Shown here: positions 11,577 through 21,810 of the stretch, piece after piece
How the letters are laid out: the number at the start of each line of letters is the position of its first letter
How positions within the stretch are numbered: position 1 is the first letter of the stretch
NCBI RefSeq assembly: GCF_964204645.1
Contig: NC_134026.1
Span: 13,976,450-14,040,449, forward strand
Source of the DNA: Tubulanus polymorphus
Taxonomy: Eukaryota > Nemertea > Palaeonemertea > Tubulaniformes > Tubulanidae
Reading direction: 5' to 3'
Length of the DNA stretch: 64,000 nucleotides
Position numbers and translations under genes: made by a program
The notes under the pieces: model-generated
What the model was told of the DNA's origin: nothing
Database searches by the model: none
Seen by the model: only the letters and a program-made list of their open reading frames with translations

Positions 11577-12222
11577 TCCTAGTTGTCTACCAAGTTTGGA
11601 AAAAATTGGCCATCAATTGCGGCCTCTAGGCCGTTAACGTCCATTTTCATATCGGCCCCCCTGGTGGCCATAATTTGAATCGAAGCGACCCAATTTTAAA
11701 TAGGGTTCTGCCCCATGTGATACCCTAGTTGTCTACCAAGTTTGAAAAAAATCGGCCATGAATTGCGGCCTCTAGACCGTTAACGTCCATTTTCATATCG
11801 GCCCCCTGGTGGCCATAATTTGAATCGAATCGACCCAATTTTAAATAGGGTTCTGCCCCATGTGATACCCTAGTTGTCTACCAAGTTTGAAAAAAATGGT
11901 CAACAATTGCGGCCTCTAGGCCGTTAACGTCCATTTTCATATCGGCCCAATGGTGGCCATAATTTGAATCGAAGCGACCCAATTTTAAATAGGGTTCTGC
12001 CCCATGTGATACCCTAGTTGTCTACCAAGTTTGAAAAAAATCGGCCATCAATTGCGGCCTCTAGGCCGTTAACGTCCATTTTCATGTCGGCCCCCCTGGT
12101 GGCCATAATTTGAATCGAATCGACCCAATTTTAAATAGGGTTCTGCCCCAGGTGATACCCTAGTTGTCTACCAAGTTTGAAAAAAATCGGCCATCAATTG
12201 CGGCCTCTAGGCCGTTAACGTC
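11577..12222. repeat. 145-bp satellite, 4.5 copies
   Basis: Units start with CTAGTTGTCTACCAAG at about 11580, 11726, 11871, 12015 and 12161. They share TCGGCCATCAATTGCGGCCT, GGCCGTTAACGTCCATTTTC, CCCCCTGGTGGCCATAATTT and AATAGGGTTCTGCCCCATGT. The copies are highly similar, so expansion was recent. It lies in the outer element just outside the pogo insertion. Confidence 0.9.
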
Positions 12223-12464
12223 ACTTGCTTCTATACCGCAAATCAGTAAATTGGTTCGTTACAGATTTGGTTCGTTACAGATTATTCTTTATAAGTTCAG
12301 GATGCACGAAGACACAAAAATTTAGCGTCTTTGTTACATCCTTGCTATTGTTGCCATAAAATCACCTAAAAAAATATCTAGGTCTGTTGTGACGAGTATA
12401 ATGCCATGCAGATTCTCATTTATGGTCTAAATCAAAGGTCTAAATAGCATTCTCTGGGCGAATC

Positions 12465-12967
12465 TTATAGTTTCCAACAAGGACGTAACAGTGACTCTAA
12501 ATTTTGAAAAGGAATTTCTTCATTATTAGTGTCTTTGTTACATCCAATGCATTGAGAATTAGGCCTAGGCAATGCAAATATGGAAATATGTTCCAAATTG
12601 AAATTGAGCAACTCATTAGTGATTTTCTTCAAATCAAAGGCAGTAACCTGTAAAAATACCTTCCAGTTGTAAGCAGAAGTTATTTTTACAACTGGACGTA
12701 AATAGGACACGACCCGAAATAACAGTAAAAGCAGCACCGTCTCATTTCAAGCGCTTGTTGCTGACGCTAGTTGACGTGAAATAACTCAATTTATTTGCCC
12801 CCTGCTACTTTATGAGAGAAAGTTTCATGGTACGAGTCATTTCTAGGTATGCAGGCAATAATAAATATTCATTTCAATACTAAACGAACCATACATACAA
12901 TTTGTCAAGGACGTAACAAAAGTTTTTTTTATACGTACTTTCCATCGACCGCGACATCGTCTGCCAT
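12465..12967 (-). other. Candidate upstream exons of the outer-element gene
   Basis: On the minus strand an ATG at 12967 opens about ten codons (MADDVAVDGK) to a strong GTACGT donor at 12938. A second candidate exon, 12647-12465, follows a TTTTTACAG acceptor and encodes about 60 residues with a CIGC pair, ending in TAA. The phases of these two pieces do not match directly, so at least one more exon or a frameshift would be needed. They may be the 5' end of the gene continued at 6362-4671, before the pogo insertion separated them. Weak support. Confidence 0.2.
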
Positions 12968-14069
12968 CTTGAAACAAACTTAGTTTGGGGTGGCGCTACT
13001 GTACGGATACATTGTAGAGGCTAATCTTGCGCGGTGTAAGGTATCGTCTGCCGGCTTATAGCTCCATACGTAAACAACTTTTTTATTTCGGGACGCACGT
13101 TTTTTGACACCAAAATAATTCTTCAACGATTTATATGCAGAATAAAGAAAGATCCTCTGAACAATGCAAATATTATCTACGATTGATGATTCTGGAAGGT
13201 CAAGCTTATTTTAGCGGCAAAATTTTAAGTACTATCCGGAATCGTTCTTATTTATAGGAATTTTCCTGGACGTAACAAATAGGACTCCATATGTTACGTC
13301 CGGATCAAATTTGTTTCGCCATCAATTCCACATTTTATTATTTTAACAATTGTACTACATACGTCTTAATAAAAAGCAAAAGTTATAGCAATTTTCAATG
13401 GAGTAAAGATATCAGTCTTGTGTGCAACCCAAAGTATGAAAAAATATCGATGATTTTATCTGCTAAAAAAAGACACCAAAAATTTTTGAAATGAAATTAG
13501 GACAAACTACTTTTAAAAAGTGTTCATTTAATTGTATTCAGTAGTCATCACTTCAAATTCTTGCTGTTGTATGGCCATTCCTCGCACCTTCTCTTGAGAT
13601 ATTTTACAAGAGTGATCCCACAATATAAATGGGTTGAATTTAGAATTGTTCAGGACGTAACGAAATTTTAGGACATCATATTTTGACTCATATATATATA
13701 TAGTTTTATAAACGCCAACTTATCGGGACATGCGTGATTCTGAGACTCGGAGTATTGGGTCCTCTCTGTCGTATTGGGTCATTTTCTATTTATTGGGACT
13801 AGGACCCAATAATTTTGGCCCCAATTATTTAGCTGACGTGGTTAGCACCCATACATTATTATATCGTATGTGGTAGAAATGCATATTGGGTCGTTGAGTA
13901 GCGACACAACACCCCTCTGGTGGTGAACTCCGGAAACGGTATGTATGATTCGACCAATCAGATTTGATATATATCTATCGACCAATCAGATTGATTCGTA
14001 TGACTCGACCAATCAGATTCAAGGATCACATCAACGTGGCGGCCATTATCGTTGTTTCGATTCGGAATT

Positions 14070-14990
14070 ATGTTTAGCGTTTATGCACGGCTTGTTGGGT
14101 AAGTACTATTGATAAATGAAATCTTTTTGCTCGTATCAACTGAGTTAGTTACCTAATCGTCGGTGGTAAGCTTTTTATAATCGGATGGGCTTATACCAAC
14201 GTGTGGTTTGTGAAAATATCCGATCGTGAAACTAAACCACTGACAGGTTAGGCTATCAACTAGACTAACAATAGACTCATTGAATGTTCTTTGAATAATT
14301 CAATTCAGTAGGCCAATTCTATGTCACTGAACAGTTGCCGAACAATACACCCATGGACCGTAGGTAGGCCTAAACAAACCGGACATATTCGGGGCGACTT
14401 TTACTCTTGATTTCGTTCGTTTGGCATGATATTTTAATCCAGGCTTTTAGGCCTACCGCAGGTGAAGTGTAATCAGGTCGGCACCGGTAGTCCTACACAG
14501 TCACAGCCAATTCATTTTGGGGGTGCGAAGAGATAGGCCTAGGTCTATGGTGGAACTTTTAGGCTTATTGGATGGCATAACTAAGGATTCACATCAGAGT
14601 GCTCCGTAGTTAGGAGTGCTCCCTAAGCCGGCTTTTGGCAGTAGTTAGCACAACTGTGGAGTCGGAGAAACCAATATGGCATCTCATTCAAAGAGCGGCT
14701 GTAATTCAAGCCCAAACTATTGACATTTTGACCAAAAGAAAGTAAGTTTTTAGGCCAAAAGTTACTGATTTTTGTTTCCCAAAAAATTTTTTTTTCAATA
14801 TTTTCCAACTTTTTCAGTATGGGCCATTTTCATCCCTGATCATGTGTATATTTTAACTACTACTCAATTGCTTTAGGCCTATAAAGCAATTCGATAAGCC
14901 TACAAGTCGTGTGGAAGATTCCAATCAATCCGCAGTTGAACCACATGGAGAGTCTTATGACAGATATGAGTCAGCTTGCCGCAACCGATG
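14070..14990 (+). CDS. Possible two-exon open reading frame, 3' part not identified
   Basis: An ATG at 14070 opens 29 nt to a GTAAGT donor (exon 14070-14098). After a TTGCTTTAG acceptor, 14877-14990 continues in the matching phase for 114 nt without a stop, ending at a GTAAAT donor. The spliced peptide is about 47 residues, hydrophilic and unrecognised. No third exon was found before the minisatellite at 15.4 kb. The intron holds a 59-bp segment (14144-14202) almost identical to 32955-33013, so this could be part of a repeat. Confidence 0.25.
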
Positions 14991-14999
14991 GTAAATCAG

Positions 15000-15463
15000 T
15001 TTAGTTATTTCATATCTTTTAAGCCCACTTGGAACTGGTCTAGTACCTAGCCGTTGGTTGTAGGGAACCGGTATTCGGTAACAACGACTGGTATTCAGAC
15101 TAACTTGGGACTTAAGACCTTAAGTTGATTTTATTGGGAAATATAAGACCAAGATCAAGTAACGTGTCGTATACGGCTGAGTGTTTATGTGGTAGTGTAA
15201 CTTGTACAGTCGGGTATTGGATGGTGCTGCCATCTTGGGTCCGGGTGGTAGTCCGCAGGCAGAGGGAGTCGTCTTCCAGAGTTGTTTAGCCAGTCGAAAA
15301 CTGGTTGTTCGGGGAGACGGTTGTAATAAAACTACTGGCATATTCTATCAGTCTATGCTTTTTATTTTAATCTCTAGTTCTCAGGAGCAGGAGTTGGAGT
15401 TTTCCTAAGCGGAGTGTGCTGGCGTGTCCACCGTACACGTCCGCTGAAGTAGTCGCTACCGTT
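15000..15463. other. No gene seen
   Basis: Short overlapping open frames on both strands have no recognisable content; the sequence leads into the minisatellite. Confidence 0.3.
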
Positions 15464-16436
15464 CGTTCCTCAACGAGAGGACCGACATCCCTCGATATCG
15501 ATCGTGCGAGAAGCTCGCTAAGGGGGCGCTGCTGTTCGACCCTCAACGAGAGGATCGACATCGATCGTGCGAGAAGCTCGCTAAGGGGCGCTGCTGTTCG
15601 ACCCTCAACGAGAGGATCGACATCACTCGACATCGGTCGTGCGAGAAGCTCGCTAAGGTTGCGCTGCTGTTCGACCCTCAACGAGAGGACCGACATTGCT
15701 CCAAATTAATCGTGCGAGAAGCTCGCTAAGGGGGCGCTGCTGTTTGACCCTCAACGAGAGGACCGACATCGCTCGACATCGGTCGTGCGAGAAGCTCGCT
15801 AAGTGCGCGCTACTGTTCGTTCCTCAACGAGAGGACCCACATCGCTCGACATCGATCGTGCGAGAAGCTCGCTAAGGGGGCGCTGCGGTTCGACCCTCAA
15901 CGAGAGGATCGACATCGATCGTGCGAGAAGCTCGCTAAGGGGCGCTGCTGTGCGACCCTCAACGAGAGGACCGACATCGCTCGACATCCGTCGTGCGAGA
16001 AGCTCGCTAAGGGCGCGCTGCTGTTCGTTCCTCAACGGGAGGACCGACGTTGCTCCAAATTGATCGTGCGAGAAGCTCGCTAAGGAGACGCTGCTGTTCG
16101 ATCCTCAACGGGAGGACCAACATCGATCGTGTGAAAGGCTCGCTAAAGAGGCGCCGCTGTTCGATCCTCAACGGGAGGACCGTTACGATCGTGCGAGAAG
16201 CTCGCTAAGGGTGCGCTGCTGTTCGACCCTCAACGAGAGGACCGACGTTGCTCCAAATTGATCGTGCGAGAAGCTCGCTAAGGGGGCGCTGCTGTTTGAC
16301 CCTCAACGAGAGGACCGACGTTGCTCCAAATTGATCGTGCGAGAAGCTCGCTAAGGGGGCGCTGCTGTTTGACCCTCAACGAGAGGACCGACGTTGCTCC
16401 AAATTGATTGTGCGAGAAGCTCGCTAAGGAGACGCA
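15464..16436. repeat. Hairpin-bearing minisatellite, 14 units of 60-75 bp
   Basis: Fourteen units carry GTGCGAGAAGCTCGCTAAG (first at 15503, last near 16410), each containing the small inverted repeat GCGAG-AAG-CTCGC. The spacers are variants of GCGCTGCTGTTCGACCCTCA + ACGAGAGGACCGACATCG, with either a CTCGACATCGGTC or a TTGCTCCAAATTGATC ending. The repeat is open in several frames on both strands, producing Arg/Ser-rich open frames that I regard as artefacts. Confidence 0.9.
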
Positions 16437-16520
16437 CATAGACAAATATACATACATACACATATACGTATACATCCACATACACACATATACACACACA
16501 TACATGTGTATCTATATAGT
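16437..16520. repeat. (TACA)-type microsatellite, tail of the LINE
   Basis: Runs of CATACATACACATATA lie directly downstream of the minus-strand LINE fragment. This position is typical of the microsatellite tail at the 3' end of CR1-like non-LTR elements. Confidence 0.6.
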
Positions 16521-16558
16521 CCACTCAACCCAGAGTAAAGCGGTATCTGTGTCCGTGT

Positions 16559-18258
16559 TTAATTAGAGTTGTGACGAAAGGTAGCTAGATCATTTACCAG
16601 GTTACATACAACTTTGCCTATTTCAGAACCATTGTTATAATTAGAGAAGAGGAGGGCGAATTGTTCATCAGGGTTTTGGGTTGAGAAGGAAGGGATAATA
16701 TCATTGATGTTGGTGAGATGTTTAGCACGGATTGTTGAGAGAGCAGTGCAGTCGAGAAGGAAATGGTTTTCGTCCTCAATTTGATTTGAGTTGCAGAGCT
16801 TACAGGTCCTGTTTTCAATGGGGGTAATTGGGCGGATGTGACGACCAGTCTCTATGTGAAGTGAGTGGTTAGAAACTCTTAATTTTGTGAATTGCCGTCT
16901 AATGTAGAGGGGCTGGGACATAATGTAATTTTCCGTGTAGAATGCAGTTTTGAAAAGTTTATAACTACGGAGTTTAGAATTGGAGGGATCGTTGATGAAT
17001 TGGAGCCATTTGTCTGAGTAAAGGCGTTGTGACTGTAGTTTTATAGTTCTTATTGTGCTCGGTCGGAGACTAAAGCCTTGGTTCAGCCAGGTATTCTCAA
17101 GATTGAGGCAGTCAAGTATGGATTTGATGCCCGAGCACCAGTTAACAGTTGAGTTACTCAGGCAGTCAATATATGCTTTCCTAATGAGTGGAGGGGGAGA
17201 GTTTGCATATACGGAACCAATAATTAATAAGCTGAGGGATGACAGACAGGAGAATGGGAAACCGGCCAAGTTCTCCTCTGGTTGCTGCATTTGAGGTTTT
17301 CCTGTTTACACCTAGAATGAATTTGTAGAAGTTTCAGTGTTGCCAGCACCTAGCTTTGCTATATCCGGAAGTATTTATTGACATACACAAACTTGCGAGC
17401 GCCGTAGGCGCGAAGCCATTTCGGGGGGTTTGGGGGTCCCCCCCAAGAAAATTTCAGAAATTAGAAGCGTTTTCCGAGCACTTAGAGCGATCGTGAACCC
17501 ATGAACAACTTATTATATTCTGGAAGGTAATGGCTATTTCCAATGTGGCACATCCTCATTCGTTGACGATCAGCATCTTCTCACGCATTACGGGTCGAGT
17601 CCTGAATTATTGCAGTTCAAATGCGCCGATGAACGCTCACAAATTCAAGATCGTAGCGCTTGAGCGCTTAGTTGGCAAGGAAATATTTAAAATTTCGTTA
17701 ATAATCAATTTATCCGTGAATATTATGCAACTCATTTTCCGGGGAACTATTGCATACGGGCCTATTGAAAATAAAAAAAATGGAACATTCAAAAAAGGAC
17801 GGATCATAGATAGTTTAGGTCTAAGCCTATATAGATGATCATAGATGTGTAACTTGAAGGGACGTACCTATGAATGCTCTGATAAAGATGATCTAATACA
17901 AGCGCGGCGCATCAGCAAGTCAAGTCGTGGTTACAGTACAGAAGTTTATTGAACTCCAAAATTTTACAATACACATTCGAGTATAAAATCAATAAAGTTA
18001 TAAGCACTACTCTGTATACTTACACAAAAGCCTCTCGACCGCGGAGCTGCGCGGCGTCGTCATGACGATGAGTGGTGGTGCAATCATCACAGCGAATGCG
18101 TATCGGTGGCCGTTCTAATAAAAATTAACGGCATTTTCGCGCAGTACGGAGAAGAAAATTTCCGGATTTTTTTTTGAAAGTTTCGATTCCAGGAACTCCG
18201 GAAATTTCCGGAAGTCTGGCAACACTGAAGTTTAGGGCTGTTTTTTCTGCAGGGAGGG
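16559..18258 (-). pseudogene. 3' end of a non-LTR retrotransposon ORF2, split by a MITE
   Basis: The minus strand encodes the post-reverse-transcriptase region of a LINE: FYKFILGV and RGELGRFPILL near the upstream side, then RLYSDKWLQFI, and a C-terminal zinc motif (CKLC...DENHFLLDC) close to the stop at 16559. The frame changes near 17185, so the copy is inactive. A MITE at 17335-18227 interrupts it; removing it with one TSD copy restores a continuous frame across the junction. The reverse transcriptase and endonuclease domains are missing, so this is a 5'-truncated copy. The zinc motif and layout resemble the intact-layout LINE at 49.7-55.8 kb, but the sequences are not close. Confidence 0.75.
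17335..18227. mobile_element. MITE with CAGTGTTGCCAG termini, 893 bp
   Basis: The ends CAGTGTTGCCAG and CTGGCAACACTG are inverted 12-bp copies flanked by the direct 6-bp duplication AAGTTT (17329-17334 and 18228-18233). It sits inside the LINE ORF, so the pre-insertion site is confirmed by frame continuity. No transposase-like ORF is present. A CAG terminus with a 5-8 bp TSD suggests a hAT-related nonautonomous element; a 6-bp TSD is not diagnostic. Confidence 0.75.
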
Positions 18259-18259
18259 A

Positions 18260-19458
18260 ATGACATATAGCGAGAACTATCACTAATAGACGGACGCCGG
18301 GCGCCGAAGGCGCCTGGAGGACGTCCCTTTGGTAAACGCGTATATGTGGATACTACGAAGTGTCTTCTTAACCGATTCTGACTAGCTGACAAAGTCAGAA
18401 AAAAATGACGTCACTTGACGTCCGGTTTGAAGTTCATGGGGAAATCGGAAGTAGAATTACGTCACGCTAAAATCCGGCATTCCACTAACTAAAATACGGT
18501 AACTTATGGATCGGGTTATTTTAGAATGTATTTATTTCATGAAATTTCGAACAAGATTGGGTTGATGAATAGTTTAACAATGAACCGCGTTGATTGATCG
18601 AGTTGAAATTAGCTGAAATTCCCTTAGCAACAGGGGCGAATTCATAATAACAAAACGCGGCCGCGGCCCGGTGCCACGCGGTTCGGCACGCAGGTTCGAA
18701 TCCCGGAGAATTACGCTCTCGCGCGCGCAGCTGTCATTCTCAGCGGCAGCACTGAAATACACTTTTTTAATCAAAAGTAACGACCCTAAAAACTGCGGTG
18801 AGTCGCGTTAGTCGTAAAATTCCTCGGCCAGCGCGGCGGCGGATCGGCACGGCGTAGTCTCGCTCTCGAGCAGCAACATCATCGCGGTCGGCAAAAACAT
18901 TAGTCTCCGCCCCTTCTTCACCAAATAAGGAATTCGGAACCGCTGGCCGCGTGCACTGCTTATTTTGAACCGTATTCCAGGCGGATTAGAAAGAAATGTA
19001 TATTTTTCGCAAGAGAAATCAATTTTTGTACTGACATTCGCATTTCCTGCTAATTCGAGTTTTTTCTAGCAGAAAATAATTTTCCGATTTGTGCGTTTCA
19101 ACGCGTATTCGATTTTTTTTCTTTTTGAAGGTAATTAAGAAATGCGTTGTACTCTTCTCGTCTTCCTTTTATTTCCAAATGGAGCTAATTTCTAAATTAA
19201 CTACCATGTCAAAATTCTTCAATATTGCAAAAACCCCTCTCAGTTCCCACCATAGAAATGTCATTGGTTACATTATGGTTTCACAAAGAGTTTTAAACCA
19301 TTAAAAAATGACACTTTATCTAAATCGAAAGAATAATCTTTTTAGCAGACAGTGGTACCGAGACCTGATTTATAAGAAATTTTTCAAGTTTTTTCTCGCA
19401 AAAATTAAAATATTAAATTTCATTTGATCTTATAATATAAGATTCAAGAATTATGAGG
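18260..19458. other. GC-rich, CpG-rich stretch without a supported gene
   Basis: 18.3-19.0 kb is richer in CpG than its surroundings (GCGGCCGCGGCCC near 18658, GCGCGGCGGCGG near 18829) and contains one GGTTCGAATCC word at 18692, but no tRNA fold could be closed. No coding exon is convincing. It may be a promoter-associated CpG region of an unseen gene. Confidence 0.3.
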
Positions 19459-19522
19459 TTTGATTCATTTCTGAAATTTGGGCTTATAATATATCAAGCT
19501 CAAATTTCAGAAATGAATCAAA
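19459..19522. repeat. Hairpin palindrome
   Basis: TTTGATTCATTTCTGAAATT on the left is matched inverted on the right over about 26 bp, with a loop of about 11 nt. Confidence 0.7.
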
Positions 19523-19705
19523 TTTACAGTTACAGAGTTACAGTTTCATCTTCTTTCTTCCCACCCCTTAACTCGAGCATTAATTTTAAATTTTCCAAGT
19601 TTTGACTAAGTTGATTTAATTTCTTCATTAATTCATTGCTGTGGGTTCAACTACAGTACAATTTCAATATGAAATATTGGAGTTGATTCTCTTTCCAGTT
19701 TCATT

Positions 19706-20462
19706 CACAGGGGTTTGGCGATGGGCTTGGATTTTATTTCCGGGTTGTTGATAATCTCGCGAGAATGGCGCTAAATATGAACTACGAATAAATTCAAAAT
19801 ATCACGGAAATACCTTGTGTTTATATTGTTTATTTATCCGCTATAAAGTTTCGATAAACAATTGGTCGTTAAGAATCATTATCAGACGGTCGTCACACTA
19901 CTATATAAAAGAACAAGGGATGAAACGCAGTTCAATTCATGCCAGCCAGAAAGTTGGGACAGTCACGTGACATTCTGATGATGTCATCACATTTAAAACT
20001 TTAACATGAAAAGTTAACATATTCACAGACCGGTATCAATTGTCAGATTATGATTCATATGAAATTAATAATTTATAAAGAATTGTGATCAAATATATAA
20101 TTCATAGACAAAAAATGCATTTGAATGTGAATTAATCTCAAATATTTTTCGTATCATAGTTTCCATCTTAGATGCTTCGGGTTTGCATTCATTCAAATAA
20201 GAAGCGCGACTGTCACGTGACTGGCTGGCACAACTCTGAACTGCGTTTCATCCCTTGTTATTTTACATAGTAGCGTGACGACCGTCTGATAATGATCCTT
20301 AACGACCAATTGTTTATCGGAACTTAATGGCGGATAAATAAACAATATAAACACAAGGTATTTCTATATTTTGAATTTATTTTCAGTTCATATTTAGCGC
20401 CATTCTCGCGAGATTATCAACAACCCGGAAATAAAATCCAAGCCCATCGCCAAACCCCTGTG
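19706..20462. mobile_element. hAT-type fold-back element, 757 bp
   Basis: The left arm from 19706 (CACAGGGGTTTGGCGATGGG) is inverted at the right end up to 20462. The arms are about 240 bp each, with few mismatches. Identical 8-bp direct repeats GTTTCATT flank it (19698-19705 and 20463-20470), the length made by hAT transposases. It has no transposase ORF, so it is nonautonomous. A second copy lies at 25.06-32.42 kb. Confidence 0.92.
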
Positions 20463-20484
20463 GTTTCATTAACAACATTTAAGT

Positions 20485-21279
20485 GTGCTCCTTGTCACTG
20501 ACAATATTTTGAGTGTTTTCGACTTCGTTACCCCGTACTTGAGGTTGTTTTCCCCAATCGCTATCATTTCTTACTATGAAAAATTGAATCAAGCTGTGAC
20601 GAGGCGTCCGTCACTTAGATTTCATCTATTACATATCATTAGGGCCTACCGTATTAGACGATGCTGTTATAGAATACCACTTGCAAATTGAAAAAGGCTT
20701 CGGATGCTCTAATCCAGATTTTACTTTAATAAGCCTCGTTGACAGAACATTTCGAAACGTTCCATGCCTAACCGCCGTCGCCAGCGACGCCATCATCATC
20801 GTAATTCCAACTGATAAGAAAAGGATGGCTCCGATAGCGGTACTGGTAGAGTCGAGTCGCGTGAAGACTGGTAGCCGGTCTGAATGCCGGTTTGCTAGCG
20901 TATCTATTTAACACCCGTATTGCTCGGGTTAGTTTTACCACCAACGGATGGCGCTGTATGTAAATTTCACATAAATCAACGACTTTCGGCTATTAGGGGT
21001 ACTTAAGACCACTTGAAAACATCATAGTCAATTACGGTAGTAGTGAAAATAAAAAGAATTAGATACAGTAAGCACTATAGCACCCAGACCAGAGACATTT
21101 TATTCACACTAAGGACTATTAGTTAAACACTGATCTTCATTTCCATTAATTAATGATCTGTTGAATTGATTAGTAATACAGTCTTTCGGTGTTCGAGATA
21201 AAATGCCCGCAAAATAAGAACCTAACGAACCAGGGCTGACCACAAATTGCCAAACAGATAAATTTTCCGAAACGACACA
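20485..21279. other. No gene seen
   Basis: Open frames at 20485-20911 are short and unrecognised. The region is otherwise plain intergenic sequence. Confidence 0.3.
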
Positions 21280-21810
21280 ATCCAATCATGTTTGGTATCA
21301 AATAACGCGTGGCGTGGACCTTGGTCTATTAACTGACCAATGCATGACCAGTACCATACAGTAAATTATTTGTTTTGCAAACAATTAAGTTGTTTGGTGT
21401 CAAATAACTAGATATGACGTGGGCATTAATCTAAAAATTGTTTAACTGACCAATGCTTGACCAGTACTGACCAGTTACCAGTGCTAACCAGAGCCCACCA
21501 TAAGTAATTTATATTTACTTTAGTAAAGCAATAAAATCGTGTTTGGACGTCGAGCGACTAAATATGGCGCGGGCTATGAATTAACAACTAATTAACTGAC
21601 CAATTTTGACCAATACTGACCCTAAAGTAATTTTTCTATTTTAGAAGCAACACAGTCGTGTGTGGTGTCAAATAATTAGATATGGTGTGGTATCTAACAA
21701 CTATTCAACTGACCAAATCTTGACCAATACTGACCACATAGATATATTTATCTGTTTCGGTAACAACTTTGTCGTGTCTGGTATCAAATAATTTCATTTG
21801 GCCTAAACGT
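21280..21810. repeat. Degenerate tandem repeat, ~120-bp unit, five copies
   Basis: Units share GTTTGGTATCAAATAA, a TATGGCGTGGG-like block and AACTGACCAATGCTTGACCAGTACTGACC. Copies start near 21290, 21395, 21540, 21660 and 21775. Divergence is substantial, so the array is old. Confidence 0.7.

Larger units (their letters stand above)
3002..13703. mobile_element. Candidate large TIR DNA transposon, interrupted by a pogo element
   Basis: The sequence at about 3002-3050 (TATATATATGAGTCAAAATA, then TGTCCTAAAATT and GTTACGTCC) is found inverted at about 13652-13703 with few differences. Both subterminal regions repeat the word GGACGTAAC/GTTACGTCC (3041, 3200, 12481, 12909, 13268, 13293, 13653, plus near matches), like transposase binding sites. 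The unit would be 10.7 kb, about 5.6 kb without the nested pogo element. It encloses the minus-strand transposase-like ORF at 4671-6362. Element class and TSD are undetermined because the ends lie in TA repeats. Confidence 0.5.

Noticed and set aside
15416-16063. Arg/Ser-rich ORFs (RARSSLRGRC-type repeats) on both strands
   Set aside because: They are translations of the 60-75 bp minisatellite; several frames are open at once because the unit lacks stops.
15503-16436. CRISPR-like appearance of repeated GTGCGAGAAGCTCGCTAAG with spacers
   Set aside because: The spacers are themselves repeats of each other, unit length varies, and the context is a eukaryotic genome; this is a minisatellite.
16559-17290. 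A host gene beginning MQQPEENLAGF
   Set aside because: That start is out of frame with the conserved LINE segments just upstream; the body is LINE ORF2 C-terminus with its zinc motif.
18660-18720. tRNA gene suggested by GGTTCGAATCC at 18692
   Set aside because: No acceptor or anticodon stem could be paired around it; likely a chance B-box word in GC-rich sequence.
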